A DNA stretch of 64,000 nucleotides, taken from Bacillus pumilus (GTDB lineage Bacteria; Bacillota; Bacilli; Bacillales; Bacillaceae). The notes beneath the pieces were generated by a model that worked only from the letters and a program-made list of their open reading frames with translations, was not told the origin of the DNA and did no database searches. The translations under genes and the position numbers were made by a program. The number at the start of each line of letters is the position of its first letter. Positions within the stretch are counted from its first letter, which is position 1. Below are positions 21,401 to 31,658 of the stretch, piece after piece. The stretch covers positions 620,001-684,000 of the forward strand of contig NZ_CP046128.1 in NCBI RefSeq assembly GCF_038738535.1, written 5' to 3'.

Positions 21401-22529
21401 ACAAACGATCGATGCCATTGAAGAAATACGACAGTATTGCGATGAACATATCCGTCCTTTTGCCAATGAATTCGATGAGACGGAACATTTACCAGAGTCG
21501 CTCATTCGAGATATGGCGAAAAGAGGCTACTTGGCAGCAGGTATACCGTCTTCCTATCAAGGGCTGGGGCTTGATCCAATAGCATATGGACAGTTCACGG
21601 AACAAGTGGGAAAAGCTTGCTGTAATGTACGGACATTATTGACAGTGAATTCACTCGTAGGAGAAGCCATTCTTCGTTATGGAACAGAAGACCAAAAACA
21701 AGGCTGGCTTGTTGAATTAGCTAAAGGAGAAAAAATCGGTGCCTTTGCTTTGTCAGAGCCGAATATTGGTTCAGATGCCAATCATGTTGAAACAAGCTAT
21801 CAAAAAGAAGGACAATCCTATGTATTAAATGGGAAGAAAAAGTGGATTTCCTTTGGTGCGATTGCAGATTTCTTTATTGTGATTGCAAGAGACGGTGAAC
21901 AAGTCACGGCATTCCTTGTCGATCGAGATCAGCCGGGTGTAGAGATTGAGAGAATTACAGGAATGATGGCCAATCGAGCATCATATCTAGCGGAAATCAC
22001 TCTAGATCATGTCCAGGTGCATGAAGACTGTGTCTTAGGACCAGTTGGGGGCGGATTTAACCACGTGGTGTCACTCGCATTAGACCATGGAAGATACAGT
22101 GTCGCTTGGGCAGGACTTGCCATCGCACAAGAAGCCGTTGATTCTCTTGTCACGTATTCACGTAAAAGAACACAGTTTAATGAAAAATTGTACAAGCATC
22201 AAATGATCAAAGGCATGATCGGAGATGCGGTTACCCAGCTCCATGCAGCGAGAGCCTTATGCCTAAAGGCTGGAGAAATGAGAGAAGCGAATCATCCTGA
22301 TGCGATCACAGAAACATCCATTGCAAAATATTTCACCTCTAAAATCGCCGTTGACATTACAAATACAAATGTCCAAATCCATGGCGGAAGTGGATTTAGC
22401 CGGGAAAACTCAGCTTCAAGACTATATCGTGAAGCGAAGGTGCTTGAAATTATTGAAGGAACTTCGCAAATTCAGCAGCAGGTTATTGCTAACTATGGTT
22501 TACGCCATTATTTCGTGAAACATTCTTAG
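21387..22529 (+). CDS. amiH: AmiH, acyl-ACP dehydrogenase for hydroxymalonyl-ACP
   Basis: This is a 380-residue flavin-dependent acyl-CoA dehydrogenase family protein, of normal family length. FAD- and substrate-binding blocks include FALSEPNIGSDANH, KKWISFG and the C-terminal QIHGGSGFSRENSASRLYREA. The catalytic base region is near VLEIIEGTSQIQQQ. In the extender pathway (ZmaE, FkbI relatives) it carries out the second oxidation to hydroxymalonyl-ACP. ATG 21387 lies inside the end of amiG with AGGGGG upstream; an in-frame TTG at 21357 is unlikely. Confidence 0.87.
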   Translation: MKTAEQTIDAIEEIRQYCDEHIRPFANEFDETEHLPESLIRDMAKRGYLAAGIPSSYQGLGLDPIAYGQFTEQVGKACCNVRTLLTVNSLVGEAILRYGTEDQKQGWLVELAKGEKIGAFALSEPNIGSDANHVETSYQKEGQSYVLNGKKKWISFGAIADFFIVIARDGEQVTAFLVDRDQPGVEIERITGMMANRASYLAEITLDHVQVHEDCVLGPVGGGFNHVVSLALDHGRYSVAWAGLAIAQEAVDSLVTYSRKRTQFNEKLYKHQMIKGMIGDAVTQLHAARALCLKAGEMREANHPDAITETSIAKYFTSKIAVDITNTNVQIHGGSGFSRENSASRLYREAKVLEIIEGTSQIQQQVIANYGLRHYFVKHS

Positions 22530-22548
22530 AGAGAAAGGAGATGATCCC

Positions 22549-25500
22549 ATGGCTTTACAGCCGCAGAAGCTGGATAAACAGAACATTGAAAATATGTTAG
22601 GTATCACTACGATCCAAGAGGGACTGCTGTTTCATCATTTAATGGAACCGAACGGAACAGCTTATTTTGAACAACTGCTGATCGAAATAGACGGACCGAT
22701 AGATCGAGACATTTTTGAACAATCATGGACGAATGTCACCAAACAGCATGAAATGCTTAGAACATTGTTCAGATGGCAGGAACTCGCAAGACCAGTACAA
22801 ATTGTGCTGAAGCAGCACCAGCCAGACATTCGATATCGTGATTTGACACAAGCTAAGGAGCCTCTTCATGTGCTGAAAGAGGAGGTGACGGCACAGAACC
22901 GAGAAGAACGCTTTGATCTGCAGGAAGTCCCATTTCGCCTGACGTTATGTGAAGTGAATGATGAAGTCAGCTGGGTTCTCATTAGCTTCCATCACATTTT
23001 ATTGGACGGATGGAGCCTTGGGATTGTATTAAGCGATTGGATGAGTGCATATGAGCGCTTATCGAATGGGGACAAACCTCTTCTTGAACAAAGACCGTCC
23101 TACCAATCATTTGTCAAATGGCAGCAGAAAAACCTTCAACAGACAGAAGCACAAGCCGCCTATTGGAAAAATGTTTTCAATGGCTGGAGTTATGCAGAAC
23201 TGCTTCAGAAGTCAAGCGGCGCATATGAAAATTCAGAAGTTTTTCATCAATATGAACATCAAGTGGATACTTCCATTGCGGAGAGCCTGAGCAAATTCAC
23301 GAATCAATATGACGTGACGCTCGCATCTGTGATGTATACGCTGTGGGGAGTTTTGCTATCTAAGTATGCCAACCAAGATGATATTGTCTTTGGGACAACA
23401 GTATCAGGGAGAAATGCGGATGTCCCTCATATTGAAAAGATGACAGGGCTGTTCATTAACACATTGCCGCTGCGGGTCTCATTCGAACAAGAGCGGCCGA
23501 TTCTTGAACAGATGCAGGAAGTGAGTCGTGAGATAGCTGTAAGAAATGAATATGAACATACACCGCTATCTGATTTAAAGAAATATGCAGGAATGACGGC
23601 AGAGCAATCGTTATTTGATTCAATCGTCGTCATTGAAAACTATCCACTAGATCAAATGCTCACGAAAAACGATCAGCCTATTCGTATTCGTGGATTTGAG
23701 ATGACTGAGCAGACAGAATTCGATCTCACGCTTAGTGTCCAGGCGTTTGATGATCAGCTGCACTTTTCATTGGTGTATAACCCCGTCAGCTTTTCAGCTG
23801 AACAAATCGAAAAGTGGTGTCAGCATTTTCTTCATCTCCTGTCTGATGCCTGTGCTCATCCGCACAAATCTGCTGCTCAGCTACAGCTGCTATCAGAAGA
23901 AGAGAAAGAAAAGCAATTAGCGGTCTTCCGGCAGTATGGCGGGGCAACATCTAGCAATGAACCAACGGTGATTGACCTTTTTGAAGCACAAGTGGATCGA
24001 ACGCCAGCGGCAGCCGCAGTTGAGTTTGGCGATACGACGGTTACATATGAACAACTCAATAAGAGAGTGAACCAGCTCGCACATTATTTGCAAAACAAAG
24101 GGGTCAAACAGGAGCAGCGTGTCGGCATTTTAGCAGAGCATTCCATTGAAATGGTGATAGCGTGCTTAGCGATCTTAAAAGCTGGCGGTGCATACGTGCC
24201 GATTGATCCTGAATACCCGCAGGAACGAATAGAATATCTATTAGAAGACAGCGGAGTAGAATGGCTCTTAACTCATCCAATTAAAGGGCTCACCTATGCT
24301 TATCATGGAGAAAAAATTGATATCACACAGCCGGATCTATACACCGGACCATCAGACAACTTGGCAGAAGCCATCACCTCAGACCAAACAGCCTACTGCA
24401 TTTATACATCAGGTACGACCGGAAGACCTAAAGGTGTACTCATTCATCATCTTGGCTTAGCCAACTATATTGATTGGGCGAAGCAAGTATATGTTCGAGG
24501 AGAAACAAGGCATTTTGCTTTGTATACTTCACTGTCCTTTGACCTGACGGTTACTTCTATTTTCACGCCGCTCATTTCAGGAAATACCATCATGATTTAC
24601 CACCATGAAAACCGGCAGCTGCTTGTCGAAGACATCATAAAAGATAATCGCGTACATGTGATGAAACTGACACCATCTCATTTACAGTTTATTAAGCATT
24701 TGTCTTTCCCAGACAGCCAAATGAAATGTTTCATTTTAGGCGGAGAACAGCTGGAAACATCTCTAGCGAAATCCATTCAGCAGTCCTTCCCGCAGCCAAT
24801 TGAAATTGTGAATGAATATGGACCAACTGAAACGGTGGTTGGCTGCATGATTCATCGATATGACCAGGATTTTGATCAAGACGTGTATGTACCGATTGGA
24901 AAGCCTGCACAGCATACAGATATTCTTCTTTTTGACAGACATATGAATCTCATGCCGGAAGGAACCGTCGGTGAATTATATATTGGCGGGAAAGGTGTCG
25001 CAAAAGGCTATTTGAATCGACCGGAACTCACCGAAGAAAGGTTTGTCGATCACCCTTTCCAGCCAGGTGAAAAAATTTATAAAACAGGTGATGCAGCCCG
25101 CATTCTGCCTAATGGGCTCATTCAATTTTTAGGTCGAAATGATGATCAAGTGAAGCTGAGAGGCTATCGTATTGAAACAGGTGAAATTGAATTTTGGCTG
25201 AATGAACAGCCAGGTATGAAAGCAGCAGCTGTTGTTGTAAAGCCAGATGCTTCTGGTACACCATGTTTGGCCGCATATGTTGTCACGACAGCCAGACTTG
25301 ATCAAGCTGCAATGAAACAAGCGTTGGCTGATCAGCTGCCGGATTATATGATCCCAACTCACTTTGTTCAATTGGATGATATGCCCCTGACTGCCAATGG
25401 CAAACTAGATAAACGGGCATTACCTGCTTTGAAACAGGCGCAGCAAACGAATAAGCAGGCGGGCGCTGCCCATCTTTCTGATACTGAGAAAGTCATTCAA

Positions 25501-28500
25501 GACATTTGGAAAAAAGTCCTCGGCTTAGATGAGGTAAGTGTTCATGACAAATTCTTTGACATTGGCGGGCATTCACTCAACTTAATCCACGTCAATCAAC
25601 AGCTCGCTAAGCAATTGAACCAAAGCATTCCAATGGTCGAAATGTTCCGCCGTCCAACGATTAGAGAGCTTGCCGCATATTTAAGCGGCGATTCAGAGCA
25701 GGTAGCGGCAGGCACGCAGCCTGTGAAACAAAAGACAAGAAAAGCCAATGAGCCGATTGCCATTATTGGAATGGCTGGTAAATTCCCTGGTGCGAAAAAT
25801 GTTGAGGCATTTTGGCGAAATTTGAAGAATGGAGAAGAATCAATTTCCTTCTTTTCCGATGAGGAACTGCTTGAAGCTGGTATTGACCGTCAAACCTTCG
25901 AACGATCCGATTATGTGAGGGCAAAAGGTGTAATTGATGGACCTGATTTATTTGACGCATCCTTCTTCGGCTATTCGCCAGGTCAGGCAGAAATGATGGA
26001 TCCTCAAATACGCCTCCTGCATGAGTACGCCTATAAGGCGCTGGAAGATGCGGGGTATGTGCAAGAAGATTATACGGGTAAAGTTGGGTTGTTTACTGGG
26101 TCCACATCGAACTTTCAATGGATTCAGCGTTTTGCAGCTTCCCTTGATAGCAGCATGTCAGAGCTGTTTGAAGTGGGTTCACTCAATGATACGTACACCG
26201 TGAGTACAAGAATTGCCCATAAATTGAATTTGAAAGGACCGGCGCTCACGCTGCAAACCGCTTGTTCGACTTCTTTGGTCGCCTTGCATTTGGCCTGTCA
26301 ATCCATTGCAAATGGTGATTCAGATGTAGCACTTGCGGGAGGTGTGTCGATCCTGCACCCAGTGAAATCAGGCTACGTTTATCAGCAGAACATGGTGAAA
26401 TCAAGCGATGGCCATTGCCGCGCCTTTGATGATCAAGCAGATGGAACTGTTGGAGGAGATGGTGTTGGTCTTGTTTCTTTAAAAGCACTTAGTGAAGCCA
26501 TAGAAGATGGTGACCATATTTATGCGGTCATTAAGGGCTCTGCTATTAACAATGATGGTGATCAAAAGGTTGGTTTCAATGCTCCAAGCGTTGAAGGACA
26601 GACACGTGTCATTCAGGATGCCTTACATCAAGCAGATGTTTCACCAGATACGATTGAATATGTGGAAACACATGGAACTGGAACATCACTTGGTGATCCG
26701 ATTGAAATAGAGGCGCTCACAAAGGCTTTCGACACAGAGAAAAAACAATTTTGCCGTATTGGGTCTGTCAAAACCAATATTGGACATTTGGATGCAGCGG
26801 CAGGAGCAGCTGGCTTGATCAAAGCTGTGCTTTCGCTTCAGCATCACACATTTGTACCTAGTCTTCACTTCAAAAAAGCCAATGAAAACATTGCATTTGA
26901 GCATAGCCCTTTCTTTGTAAACACTGAGCTGACTGACTGGAAGCAGCCAGCTTCACATTTGCGGCGGGCTGGGGTGAGCTCATTTGGAATGGGTGGAACC
27001 AATGCACATGTCATATTAGAAGAAGCACCACAAAGAGATCGTCAGCAAATGCCTCGTTCTGCTGAGCTGCTTGTTCTTTCAGCAAAGAGCAAAACGAGCT
27101 TGGAACGAATGAAAGACAAACTCGTAAACCAAATAGAAAACACGCCTTCTATCAATTTGGCAGACGCAGCTTATACTCTGCAAACAGGAAGACAGTTCTT
27201 TGGTTTCCGTCAGGCATTTGTTGCGGCAAGCAGAGAAGATGCTTTGCGAGTATTAACAGAAAAGCAAGGCAAGGGCATTGGAAAGCTCATGCATTCGCAT
27301 GTGGAGCAACAAAAGATTATTTTTATGTTTTCTGGACAAGGCAATCAATATCTCAATATGGGATTAGATTTGTACCGGGAAGAGCCTTACTTTAAGAAGC
27401 AAATGGATGCTTGTTTTCAAGCATATGAAGAAGCAACGGGGCGAAGTCTTGCCCGTATTCTTTACCCATTAGCGGCTGAAACAGACAAGGCGCGTGAAAA
27501 ATTAGCAAGTACTCAATATGCACAGCCGGCCATTTTTGCCATTGAATATGCCTTATCCATGCTCTTCATTGAATGGGGCATTCGTCCTGATGCAATGATC
27601 GGCTATAGCTTTGGCGAATTAACGGCGGCCGCTATATCAGGGCTATTCAGCTTAAAGGACGCAATGTCCATGGTCGCCTATCGTGCGAATGCGATGCAAT
27701 CGTCACCAGCTGGCGTCATGATGAGTGTTCCATTACCTGAGGAAGAGCTAAAACCGATGCTTCCAAAAGATATTTCTCTCGCGGTTGTCAATGATTCCTC
27801 ATGTATCGTGTCAGGTCTAGAAGAGGCGATAAGTGAATTTGAACAAGAGCTGAAAAGCAACAGATTGATGTGTATGCGGTTAGGTGGAACCATTGCTGCC
27901 CACTCACATGTCATGAAGGAGGCAGCGGAGCAATTCGGAGAAAAATTAAAGCATATGAAAGCCAAAACACTTCGTATTCCATTTATTTCGAATTTGTCAG
28001 GAGATTGGATGACAGATACGAGTGCGAAAGATATGTCTTATTGGAAAAGGCATATGACCGATACAGTTCGCTTTGCTGAAGGCATCACCAATATTTTACA
28101 AGAGGACAATATTCAATTAATTGAGATTGGACCAGGACAAGATTTAAGCGTGATGGTCAACAGGTCATTGAACGGCCTGAATCAGCATGTATGTCATGTG
28201 CTCAGACATGCAAAACAAGATGTGACGGATACAGAATTTTTACTTGGGCAGATCGGACGTCTATGGACAAACGGATTATCCATTGATTGGAACAGGTTCC
28301 ATCTAAACCGCCAGCCGCGGAAAATGCCGCTGCCAACGTATGCGTTTGATCAAACTTCCTATTGGTATGATGCAGCAGATCGTGTAAAGCACGAAAAACC
28401 AAAGCAGTCTGGACGAAAGCAGCAAATGGATGAATGGTTCTATACCCCTCATTGGGAAGCGGGTCTTTTACCTTGCGTGCCATCAGATGATTCGTCTGCC

Positions 28501-31500
28501 GGAGCCTTGCTTTTGTTTGCAGAGCCATCTGCTTTCGGAGAGAAGATTGCGGCTGAGCTCCTGACGAAACGGAACGAGTTCGTAGTGGTTCGTAAAGGAA
28601 ATGAATTTACGAAGCATGACGAAAAAAGCTATACCATTCGGTCACATGAGCCATCTGATTATGAAAGGCTCATATCAAATCTGGCAGATGACGAAATCAA
28701 CGTGTCAGAAGTTTGTCATCTATGGGGGCTTTCAGAACGACAGCCATCTCACACGGAAGAAGAATGGGTGAAGCAAACGCAGCAAGATGCTTATTACTCC
28801 TTGCTTTATATCGGCCAGGCATTGAAAAAATATGTTTTGGACCAAAAGGTATCGATTACCGTTCTTTCCTCATTGACGTATGCCGTTGGCGGGGAGCCTG
28901 AACTTTATCCTGAAAAAGCGATCCATCTAGGACCTGCCATGGTTATTTCACAAGAAACACCGAACTTGCGTTACCGCATTCTTGATATTGATCGCCCGGT
29001 GGAAAATGGGGTTCAAGAAAAGCGATTGCTGAAGCAAATAAGCGATGAGCTAGATCGAGCGTATGGACAGCTTCTCACGGTCTATCGACGAAATAAGCGA
29101 TATGTGAAAAAGTATGCGAAAGGTTCAGTTCCCGAAACAGGACATGCTCATTTGGCTAAAAAAGATGGTGTCTACATTTTAATTGGCGGACTTGGGTTTA
29201 TTGGATTGAATATCGCCCAGACTTTGGCCGAGCAAACGAAGGGAACCTTAATCTTAACGAGCAGGTCTGGACTCCCTGATAGAAGCAAGTGGCGAGAATG
29301 GCTGTCTACGCACGATGAACAGGATCCAACAAAGAAAAAAATACAAAAGGTAATGGCACTGGAAGAGACAGGCGCAGACGTTCTCATACAGAAAGTAGAC
29401 GTTCGTCACAGGGAAGATATCCAGCAATTGATCAACACAGTGGATGCGTCATATGGACAGATCGACGGTGTGATCTATGCAGCTGGAGTGACAGGCGACC
29501 AATCTTTCCGGGTGATGGAGCAAACAGATGTCACATTTTCGGAGCCGCATTTTGAAGCTAAGATGAATGGCGTACTTCATCTTGATGCCGCCTTAGGTGA
29601 TCGATCCCTTGATTTCTGTTTTGTACTGTCATCTTTGTCACCGATCTTGGGCGGCCTCGGTTTTACAGCCTATACAGCTGTGAATCATTTCATCGATGCG
29701 TACGTGTATGAACGCAATCTACGTTCAGAAACACAGTGGTCTGTCATTAGCTTTGACGGCTGGGAATTTGAGCAGGGGAAGCAGCTCGATCTTCCAATCG
29801 GAGATGATGTCACCGAAACGTTAATTACAGAAAAAGAAGGAAGAATGATCTTTGAACGATTGCTTTCACTGGATCAAGTGGAACAAATGGTTATTTCGAC
29901 AACATCTTTACATGATCGTATTCACAGATATGTAGACCGTTTATCCCGTGAGGAAGAGAGCGGCGGAGAGCATGTACAAGATGGAAACTTGTATTCTCGG
30001 CCAGCGCTTTCAACGAATTATGCGGCACCTGAAACAGAGCTGGAGAAGGAATTAAGTCAACATTGGCAAGCATTCTTTAAGATTGATGACATTGGCATAG
30101 ATGATCATTTCTTTGAAATGGGTGGAGATTCTCTTAAGGCGATTACCTTCATTGGCATCATTCATCGTGCATTTAGTGTAGAGCTGACACTGCCACAATT
30201 TTTCCAAATACCTACGATACGATTAATGGCAGCATATATCGACCAAGCAGATACTGCTGCTTATCATGCGATTGAAAAAGCCGAAGTGAAGGAGCATTAT
30301 CCTCTGTCGTCTGCGCAAAAACGGTTGTATCTCATGCAGCAAATGGATGTAAACAGCACAGGATACAACGAGTTTAAAGCGGGGCGAATCAAAGGAAAAC
30401 TCGATATCAGCAGGTTGGAATGGGCATTTCAGCAGCTCATTAAGAGACACGAAAGTTTGCGGACAGCGTTTGTACTAGAGAATGGCGTCCCTTATCAAAA
30501 GATTGAAGAAGAGGTACCATTTGCAGTCACATTGTTTGACCTCACAAAAGGATCGTCACAAGGATCTGAGGAAGATCAAAAACAAGTGATTGAACAATTT
30601 TTGACTGCCTTTACGTTAAGTGAGGCTCCATTGATGAGAGTCGGTGTGATGAAGCTGGCAAAAGAGGAATTCGTACTCATGCTGGACATGCACCACATTA
30701 TCTCAGACGGTCTTTCTCAAGATATTTTGGTCAACGACTTTATGCAGTTATATGACGGCAGGACGCTTGAGCCTCTCGCTCTGCAATATAAAGATTTTTC
30801 AGAATGGCAAAATGACATGCTTGCGTCTGAAGCACTGAAAGAATCGAGTGATTACTGGAAAAACCGGTTAGAGGGTGCCCCGCTACTTGATCTGCCAACA
30901 GATTTCGATCGGCCAGAGGTGAGACAATTCCGCGGTGGGCATTATACGTTCCGTATAGAAGAAGCAGAGCTGAACGCGTTTAAGCAAATTATTTTAAAAG
31001 AAGACGCCACTCTGTTTATGGGTCTGTTAAGTGTGTATCAGATTTTGCTTCATAAATTAAGCGGACAATCAGATATCACGGTCGGGGTTCCGGTAGCAGG
31101 CAGAAAACAAGAGGAGCTGCAGCAAGTCATCGGTATCTTTGTCAATATGCTGCCACTTCGTTTATATCCTAAAGCAGAGCTGACGTACCAGCAATTCCTT
31201 CAGGATGTGAAGGCACATGTCATCGGTGATTTCGGACATCAAGAATATCAATATGAACAAATGGTTCAAGACCTCCAGTTAAGCCGGAGTGTCAGCCGGA
31301 ATCTATTGTTTGATGCTGTGTTCGCCTTGCAAAATATGAATCAGCCAGAACTGAAGGTAGGCGGTTTAACCTTTAGTGATTATCCGTATGAGACAGGAAC
31401 GTCGCGCTTTGATTTACTCTGGATTGCGTATGAGCAGGAAGATGGTCTTTCTTCAACGATTGAATATAATACTGAGCTTTTCAGTGAGGAAACCATTCAG

Positions 31501-31638
31501 CGGATTGCAGGCTTGCTGAAAGACATCATGCGGGCTGTTTCAGCAGATGCGATGAGAATAGAAGAGATCGAACTGACTTCTTCATTCAAGCAATTAGACG
31601 ACGTATCTCTTTTCGAATTAGATGACTTAAAAATTTAA
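22549..31638 (+). CDS. amiI: AmiI, hybrid NRPS-PKS: C-A(Asn)-T-KS-AT(hydroxymalonyl)-KR-T-C
   Basis: This is a 3029-residue hybrid. C1 (about 1-445) has HHILLDG at 148-154. The A domain (about 465-965) again reads D-L-T-K-I-G-E-V-G-K by eye, so Asn. T1 carries S1009. KS starts at 1068, with C1239, H1375 and H1413 intact. The AT (from about 1588) has GYSFG at 1685-1689 and IAAHSH at 1782-1787, in place of GHSxG and HAFH. KR has GGLGFIG near 2213 and YTAVN with Y2375. T2 carries S2528. The final C domain has an intact HHIISDG from 2715. It should extend acyl-D-Asn with Asn, add hydroxymalonyl, reduce the ketone, and pass the dihydroxy chain to the AmiJ amino acid. The tail LFELDDLKI looks like a docking peptide. 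Confidence 0.9.
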   Translation: MALQPQKLDKQNIENMLGITTIQEGLLFHHLMEPNGTAYFEQLLIEIDGPIDRDIFEQSWTNVTKQHEMLRTLFRWQELARPVQIVLKQHQPDIRYRDLTQAKEPLHVLKEEVTAQNREERFDLQEVPFRLTLCEVNDEVSWVLISFHHILLDGWSLGIVLSDWMSAYERLSNGDKPLLEQRPSYQSFVKWQQKNLQQTEAQAAYWKNVFNGWSYAELLQKSSGAYENSEVFHQYEHQVDTSIAESLSKFTNQYDVTLASVMYTLWGVLLSKYANQDDIVFGTTVSGRNADVPHIEKMTGLFINTLPLRVSFEQERPILEQMQEVSREIAVRNEYEHTPLSDLKKYAGMTAEQSLFDSIVVIENYPLDQMLTKNDQPIRIRGFEMTEQTEFDLTLSVQAFDDQLHFSLVYNPVSFSAEQIEKWCQHFLHLLSDACAHPHKSAAQLQLLSEEEKEKQLAVFRQYGGATSSNEPTVIDLFEAQVDRTPAAAAVEFGDTTVTYEQLNKRVNQLAHYLQNKGVKQEQRVGILAEHSIEMVIACLAILKAGGAYVPIDPEYPQERIEYLLEDSGVEWLLTHPIKGLTYAYHGEKIDITQPDLYTGPSDNLAEAITSDQTAYCIYTSGTTGRPKGVLIHHLGLANYIDWAKQVYVRGETRHFALYTSLSFDLTVTSIFTPLISGNTIMIYHHENRQLLVEDIIKDNRVHVMKLTPSHLQFIKHLSFPDSQMKCFILGGEQLETSLAKSIQQSFPQPIEIVNEYGPTETVVGCMIHRYDQDFDQDVYVPIGKPAQHTDILLFDRHMNLMPEGTVGELYIGGKGVAKGYLNRPELTEERFVDHPFQPGEKIYKTGDAARILPNGLIQFLGRNDDQVKLRGYRIETGEIEFWLNEQPGMKAAAVVVKPDASGTPCLAAYVVTTARLDQAAMKQALADQLPDYMIPTHFVQLDDMPLTANGKLDKRALPALKQAQQTNKQAGAAHLSDTEKVIQDIWKKVLGLDEVSVHDKFFDIGGHSLNLIHVNQQLAKQLNQSIPMVEMFRRPTIRELAAYLSGDSEQVAAGTQPVKQKTRKANEPIAIIGMAGKFPGAKNVEAFWRNLKNGEESISFFSDEELLEAGIDRQTFERSDYVRAKGVIDGPDLFDASFFGYSPGQAEMMDPQIRLLHEYAYKALEDAGYVQEDYTGKVGLFTGSTSNFQWIQRFAASLDSSMSELFEVGSLNDTYTVSTRIAHKLNLKGPALTLQTACSTSLVALHLACQSIANGDSDVALAGGVSILHPVKSGYVYQQNMVKSSDGHCRAFDDQADGTVGGDGVGLVSLKALSEAIEDGDHIYAVIKGSAINNDGDQKVGFNAPSVEGQTRVIQDALHQADVSPDTIEYVETHGTGTSLGDPIEIEALTKAFDTEKKQFCRIGSVKTNIGHLDAAAGAAGLIKAVLSLQHHTFVPSLHFKKANENIAFEHSPFFVNTELTDWKQPASHLRRAGVSSFGMGGTNAHVILEEAPQRDRQQMPRSAELLVLSAKSKTSLERMKDKLVNQIENTPSINLADAAYTLQTGRQFFGFRQAFVAASREDALRVLTEKQGKGIGKLMHSHVEQQKIIFMFSGQGNQYLNMGLDLYREEPYFKKQMDACFQAYEEATGRSLARILYPLAAETDKAREKLASTQYAQPAIFAIEYALSMLFIEWGIRPDAMIGYSFGELTAAAISGLFSLKDAMSMVAYRANAMQSSPAGVMMSVPLPEEELKPMLPKDISLAVVNDSSCIVSGLEEAISEFEQELKSNRLMCMRLGGTIAAHSHVMKEAAEQFGEKLKHMKAKTLRIPFISNLSGDWMTDTSAKDMSYWKRHMTDTVRFAEGITNILQEDNIQLIEIGPGQDLSVMVNRSLNGLNQHVCHVLRHAKQDVTDTEFLLGQIGRLWTNGLSIDWNRFHLNRQPRKMPLPTYAFDQTSYWYDAADRVKHEKPKQSGRKQQMDEWFYTPHWEAGLLPCVPSDDSSAGALLLFAEPSAFGEKIAAELLTKRNEFVVVRKGNEFTKHDEKSYTIRSHEPSDYERLISNLADDEINVSEVCHLWGLSERQPSHTEEEWVKQTQQDAYYSLLYIGQALKKYVLDQKVSITVLSSLTYAVGGEPELYPEKAIHLGPAMVISQETPNLRYRILDIDRPVENGVQEKRLLKQISDELDRAYGQLLTVYRRNKRYVKKYAKGSVPETGHAHLAKKDGVYILIGGLGFIGLNIAQTLAEQTKGTLILTSRSGLPDRSKWREWLSTHDEQDPTKKKIQKVMALEETGADVLIQKVDVRHREDIQQLINTVDASYGQIDGVIYAAGVTGDQSFRVMEQTDVTFSEPHFEAKMNGVLHLDAALGDRSLDFCFVLSSLSPILGGLGFTAYTAVNHFIDAYVYERNLRSETQWSVISFDGWEFEQGKQLDLPIGDDVTETLITEKEGRMIFERLLSLDQVEQMVISTTSLHDRIHRYVDRLSREEESGGEHVQDGNLYSRPALSTNYAAPETELEKELSQHWQAFFKIDDIGIDDHFFEMGGDSLKAITFIGIIHRAFSVELTLPQFFQIPTIRLMAAYIDQADTAAYHAIEKAEVKEHYPLSSAQKRLYLMQQMDVNSTGYNEFKAGRIKGKLDISRLEWAFQQLIKRHESLRTAFVLENGVPYQKIEEEVPFAVTLFDLTKGSSQGSEEDQKQVIEQFLTAFTLSEAPLMRVGVMKLAKEEFVLMLDMHHIISDGLSQDILVNDFMQLYDGRTLEPLALQYKDFSEWQNDMLASEALKESSDYWKNRLEGAPLLDLPTDFDRPEVRQFRGGHYTFRIEEAELNAFKQIILKEDATLFMGLLSVYQILLHKLSGQSDITVGVPVAGRKQEELQQVIGIFVNMLPLRLYPKAELTYQQFLQDVKAHVIGDFGHQEYQYEQMVQDLQLSRSVSRNLLFDAVFALQNMNQPELKVGGLTFSDYPYETGTSRFDLLWIAYEQEDGLSSTIEYNTELFSEETIQRIAGLLKDIMRAVSADAMRIEEIELTSSFKQLDDVSLFELDDLKI

Positions 31639-31658
31639 GTAAAGAGGTGAATGGAAGA

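Noticed and set aside
19176-22529. Methoxymalonyl-ACP as the extender
   Set aside because: No O-methyltransferase gene or domain is present in the cluster.
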